Assembly (NCBI GenBank): GCA_007128495.1
Contig: SKXH01000268.1
Coordinates: forward strand, 1 to 17,296
Length of the DNA stretch: 17,296 nt
Source: Bacteroidota bacterium
GTDB taxonomy: Bacteria > Bacteroidota > Ignavibacteria > T3Sed10-11
Reading direction: 5' to 3'
Numbering within the stretch: position 1 is the first letter of the stretch; each line of letters begins with the position of its first letter. The notes beneath the pieces were generated by a model, which made no database searches, was not told the origin of the DNA, and saw nothing but the letters and a program-made list of their open reading frames with translations. Shown one piece after another: positions 14,845 to 17,296 of this stretch. Made by a program: the position numbers and the translations under genes.

Positions 14845-16241
14845 TTTCTAACTTCTGATCTGCCATAGCTACCCATCTGTTGGCTACTATTCCCTTTACC
14901 TTTTGGTAGTACAAATATTTTATTTACATTGAAACCAAAACTTTCTGCAAAATCAGATAAGATAAGATCTACTGGTATCTCCTCTCCTCCATAACGCACG
15001 TTATCATTAACCATTACACAATACCCACCACTTTTTAATACTCGTGCCATTTCATAAACAACAAAACACATTTCAAAAAAATAATTCTTTACCATTCTTG
15101 GTATATTACTATTATTCAATTTTCCAGATTTATTAAGAATGTTAAGCACATTATTTACCTCAGCCATTGCCGGATTATTACTATACACTTCAACGATAGT
15201 ATCAAAACTATGTTGTTTACCAAGCGTTTCATATATATTTTTTAAAAACTCATATTTTTCTTTGTTTTCGACAGTGCAGGTTACCATAGATTGTCTTAAT
15301 TTTCGAACTTGTTCACTACTGTAACCAAGGAAGATTAATTCCAATGCATATGTTCTCGTATAATCATATCTATTACAATATGGGGGAGAGGTAACAATAA
15401 AATCATAAAGGTTGTTATCAATTTTTGGTAATTCTTCGAGGCTAGAGCCAGAAATTATATTAACCGGGAACACATCCGATTTATTTTTATTTGGATTATC
15501 GAAGAGTGTGGCTTCCTTGCCCAATGTCAAATCTTCAATGATCTCATGAACCTTTTTCTCAACAGCTTCTTTAAATGTGAGTATAACACCTTTATCAAAT
15601 GGACGACCTGATAACTCTCTCTTCGACCGAGAATCCCATCTCAGATACTGTCCATCCTTCCGCGTATAGCTAATTCCTTCTAAGATCGCAAATGCTGCAA
15701 ATTTTAATACGGTTCGTAAATCCTGATCTCTTATGCTTTCACAGAGAGATAAATATTTATTCAAATAAATTTCAGTATCATCCGGATATGCATATTTTGT
15801 TATAGAAATATGCTTAATAAATTGCTCATATATATCCTTTTTTTCGATTTCTTTCCAGATATCCTTGAGCTTATGTTTAACTCTCACTGGATCAATGTTA
15901 TTCATTGCTTCCCGTGATTGAATAACGAATGTCCCTACTGGCAACAATTCGATACCATCAGCTTTCCAGCCGTTTTCTTGGGCAGCAAAAAGGGTAGTAC
16001 CGATACCTGCAAAAGGATCTAATATCCTCCCCGGTTTCGTCGCATATTCAGATAAAAAATATTTGACTAATGCGGAGGAAAAACCTTCTTTATATTTAAA
16101 CCATCTATATATCGGTTCGCTTTTATTAGACTGAAAGCTAACAATCTTCCGGTTTAGATAGTGAGCTACCTCAAATTTGTCAGCAAACCGAGATAAAATT
16201 TTATTCCTTTCAGTTGGGAGTATATCGACAACCTTTTCCAT
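14817..16241 (-). CDS. DNA (cytosine-N4)-type methyltransferase of the RM system
   Basis: SAM-dependent amino-methyltransferase that should protect the host from the adjoining endonuclease. The 474-aa protein has the SAM-binding motif DPFAGIGTT at 75-83 with the acidic residue of DGIELLP at 95-101. The catalytic motif TSPPYCNRYDYTRTYALEL is at 284-302; SPPY is the form usual in N4-cytosine enzymes. A C-terminal core segment continues with MARVLKSGGYCVMVNDNVRYGG at about 398-419. Motif I precedes motif IV by about 200 residues, so the order differs from the common beta-class order, and the intervening part may be target recognition. The published AvaI and BsoBI methylases carry N4-cytosine motifs, and in AvaI the methylase also comes first. 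The ATG at 16241 has AGGA upstream. It starts 24 nt after trpS. Confidence 0.9.
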   Translation of the reverse strand: MEKVVDILPTERNKILSRFADKFEVAHYLNRKIVSFQSNKSEPIYRWFKYKEGFSSALVKYFLSEYATKPGRILDPFAGIGTTLFAAQENGWKADGIELLPVGTFVIQSREAMNNIDPVRVKHKLKDIWKEIEKKDIYEQFIKHISITKYAYPDDTEIYLNKYLSLCESIRDQDLRTVLKFAAFAILEGISYTRKDGQYLRWDSRSKRELSGRPFDKGVILTFKEAVEKKVHEIIEDLTLGKEATLFDNPNKNKSDVFPVNIISGSSLEELPKIDNNLYDFIVTSPPYCNRYDYTRTYALELIFLGYSSEQVRKLRQSMVTCTVENKEKYEFLKNIYETLGKQHSFDTIVEVYSNNPAMAEVNNVLNILNKSGKLNNSNIPRMVKNYFFEMCFVVYEMARVLKSGGYCVMVNDNVRYGGEEIPVDLILSDFAESFGFNVNKIFVLPKGKGNSSQQMGSYGRSEVRKCVYLWQKD

Positions 16242-16265
16242 AGCATCCTATAATATCGCTCTTAA

Positions 16266-17273
16266 CTAATCTCCAACAATCCCCATATTCATTGCTTTAT
16301 GTACGTCGTGCATTGTTTCCTGCGCCTTTGCCCGTGCTTTGTTCTCGCCTTCGTGTAAAATATCTTTTACTTCCGATATATTATTTTCGTAATGAAGCCG
16401 TTTTTCGCGCATCGGTGCAAGCGATTCGATGATTTTCTCTGCGCATCGGGTCTTACAATCGACACAACCGAGCGCCCCCGACTCGCATCCCGTTCGAACT
16501 TCGGGTACCTCTGGGCTATTGAATTTATTATGATACGTAAACACAAGACAAATATCCGGCCGTCCGGGATCATTCTTTCTGACTTTCTGCGGATCGGTTA
16601 CCGCGGTCCGCATCTTCTTTTTAATATCGTCCGGTGAATCGGCAAGCATGATCGTATTGCCGATCGATTTGCTCATTCGCTTACCGTCAAGTCCCGGCAG
16701 TCGCGCGAACTCTGTCAACCGCCCTTCCGGTTCAGGAAAAACTTTACCATATAATGTATTAAACCTGCGTGCAAGCTCTCTGGTGATTTCTATATGCGGC
16801 ATCTGATCTTCACCGACCGGAACAACTTCTCCTTTGTACAACAATATATCCGCTGCCTGCAGTACCGGATATCCGAGATGCCCGTATACAATAGTTTCGA
16901 GGTTGAGGTCCCGCACTTGGTCTTTTAACGTCGGATTCCGTTCGAGCCGGGATGTGGTAATGAGCATCGACAATAGTAAGTGTAACTCGGCATGCTCCTT
17001 CACCTGCGATTGCCTGAACATAGGACTAACCTTCGGGTCGATACCCGCAGCAAGCCAGTCGATCACCATTTCAATGGTATACTCGGTAATATGTGAAGAA
17101 TCCGGGTTTGTTGTTAATGCGTGATAATCGGCAACGAGGTGGTAATTCTGAAATTCAGTCTGGAGCTGCACCCAGTTTTCAAGAGCACCGACAAGGTGTC
17201 CGAGATGTAGTTTTCCGGTGGGGCGCATGCCGGAGAGGATAATCCGTTTCGATTGCATCGCTTGAGTTGTCAT
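16266..17273 (-). CDS. trpS: Tryptophanyl-tRNA synthetase with probable Fe-S cluster motif
   Basis: Class Ic synthetase that charges tRNA-Trp. The 335-aa protein carries GKLHLGHLVGA at 20-30 (HIGH motif, here HLGH at 23-26) and DGKRMSKSIGNT at 196-207 (KMSKS). Four cysteines, C242-x20-C263-x6-C270-x2-C273 (plus C277), lie near the C-terminal domain. They closely match the pattern that binds a [4Fe-4S] cluster in Thermotoga maritima TrpRS (C-x22-C-x6-C-x2-C). The ATG at 17273 has GCAGGA at suitable spacing; a second ATG at codon 6 lacks this. It is the first gene seen in the run and lies 24 nt before the methyltransferase gene. It is complete, with 23 nt of upstream sequence in view. Confidence 0.97.
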   Translation of the reverse strand: MTTQAMQSKRIILSGMRPTGKLHLGHLVGALENWVQLQTEFQNYHLVADYHALTTNPDSSHITEYTIEMVIDWLAAGIDPKVSPMFRQSQVKEHAELHLLLSMLITTSRLERNPTLKDQVRDLNLETIVYGHLGYPVLQAADILLYKGEVVPVGEDQMPHIEITRELARRFNTLYGKVFPEPEGRLTEFARLPGLDGKRMSKSIGNTIMLADSPDDIKKKMRTAVTDPQKVRKNDPGRPDICLVFTYHNKFNSPEVPEVRTGCESGALGCVDCKTRCAEKIIESLAPMREKRLHYENNISEVKDILHEGENKARAKAQETMHDVHKAMNMGIVGD

Positions 17274-17296
17274 AATGTCCTGCGATAATGAAAGAA

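Noticed and set aside
13836..16265. Direct repeats flanking the RM genes as insertion scars
   Set aside because: Comparing the two junction gaps by eye gives only short AT-rich similarities no better than chance.
16242..16270. Possible promoter for the methyltransferase (TTGTTG, 18 nt, TATTAT)
   Set aside because: The -35 is poor and the start would fall almost on the ATG, leaving no leader, while AGGA suggests ordinary translation from trpS transcripts.
1..17296. tRNA, rRNA, CRISPR array, riboswitch or transposase
   Set aside because: None seen; the strand is filled almost wholly by recognisable genes and the gaps are too short or lack structure.

Overview
The window reads as chromosome of a Gram-negative bacterium of moderate G+C. 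It carries a Wzi-like outer-membrane barrel, a DUF3108 envelope protein and a Ctp-type S41 protease. The mix (Wzi, DUF3108, S41 peptidase, Smg/DUF494 beside topA, trpS with scpAB and rluB) suggests the FCB superphylum (Bacteroidota/Balneolota/Calditrichota/Marinimicrobia-like), but that placement is inference and no genus can be named. All 17 protein genes lie on the minus strand, mostly with gaps under 70 nt or with overlaps, so transcription runs from the right edge to the left. I see no tRNA, rRNA, CRISPR array or insertion sequence.

Layout in the direction of transcription. (1) 17273-16266: trpS, with an apparent Fe-S type Cys motif. (2) 16241-13864: a two-gene type II restriction-modification system, an N4-cytosine-type methyltransferase followed by an AvaI/BsoBI-family endonuclease. 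It is AT-rich and sits between trpS and scpA, which I believe are commonly neighbours. (3) 13835-11297: scpA, scpB and rluB. ScpB has a very long acidic tail ending in a lysine-rich amphipathic segment, encoded where scpB overlaps rluB. (4) 11264-9732: lysS. (5) 9724-4763: an envelope group of family 2 glycosyltransferase, Wzi-like barrel, S41 protease and DUF3108 protein. (6) 4811-3343: a gamma-carbonic-anhydrase-like hexapeptide protein and a metallo-beta-lactamase-fold hydrolase, coupled by a 4-nt overlap. (7) A 172-nt gap with a near-consensus sigma70-type promoter. (8) 3170-1: an unrecognised 147-aa gene, ybeY, smg and topA (topA runs off the left edge).

The clearest accessory unit is the restriction-modification system. 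The least expected features of core genes are the ScpB tail, the Asp in place of the third His in YbeY, and the Cys cluster in TrpRS. The envelope genes probably serve surface polysaccharide and outer-membrane maintenance; the rest are translation, chromosome-segregation and topology housekeeping genes.
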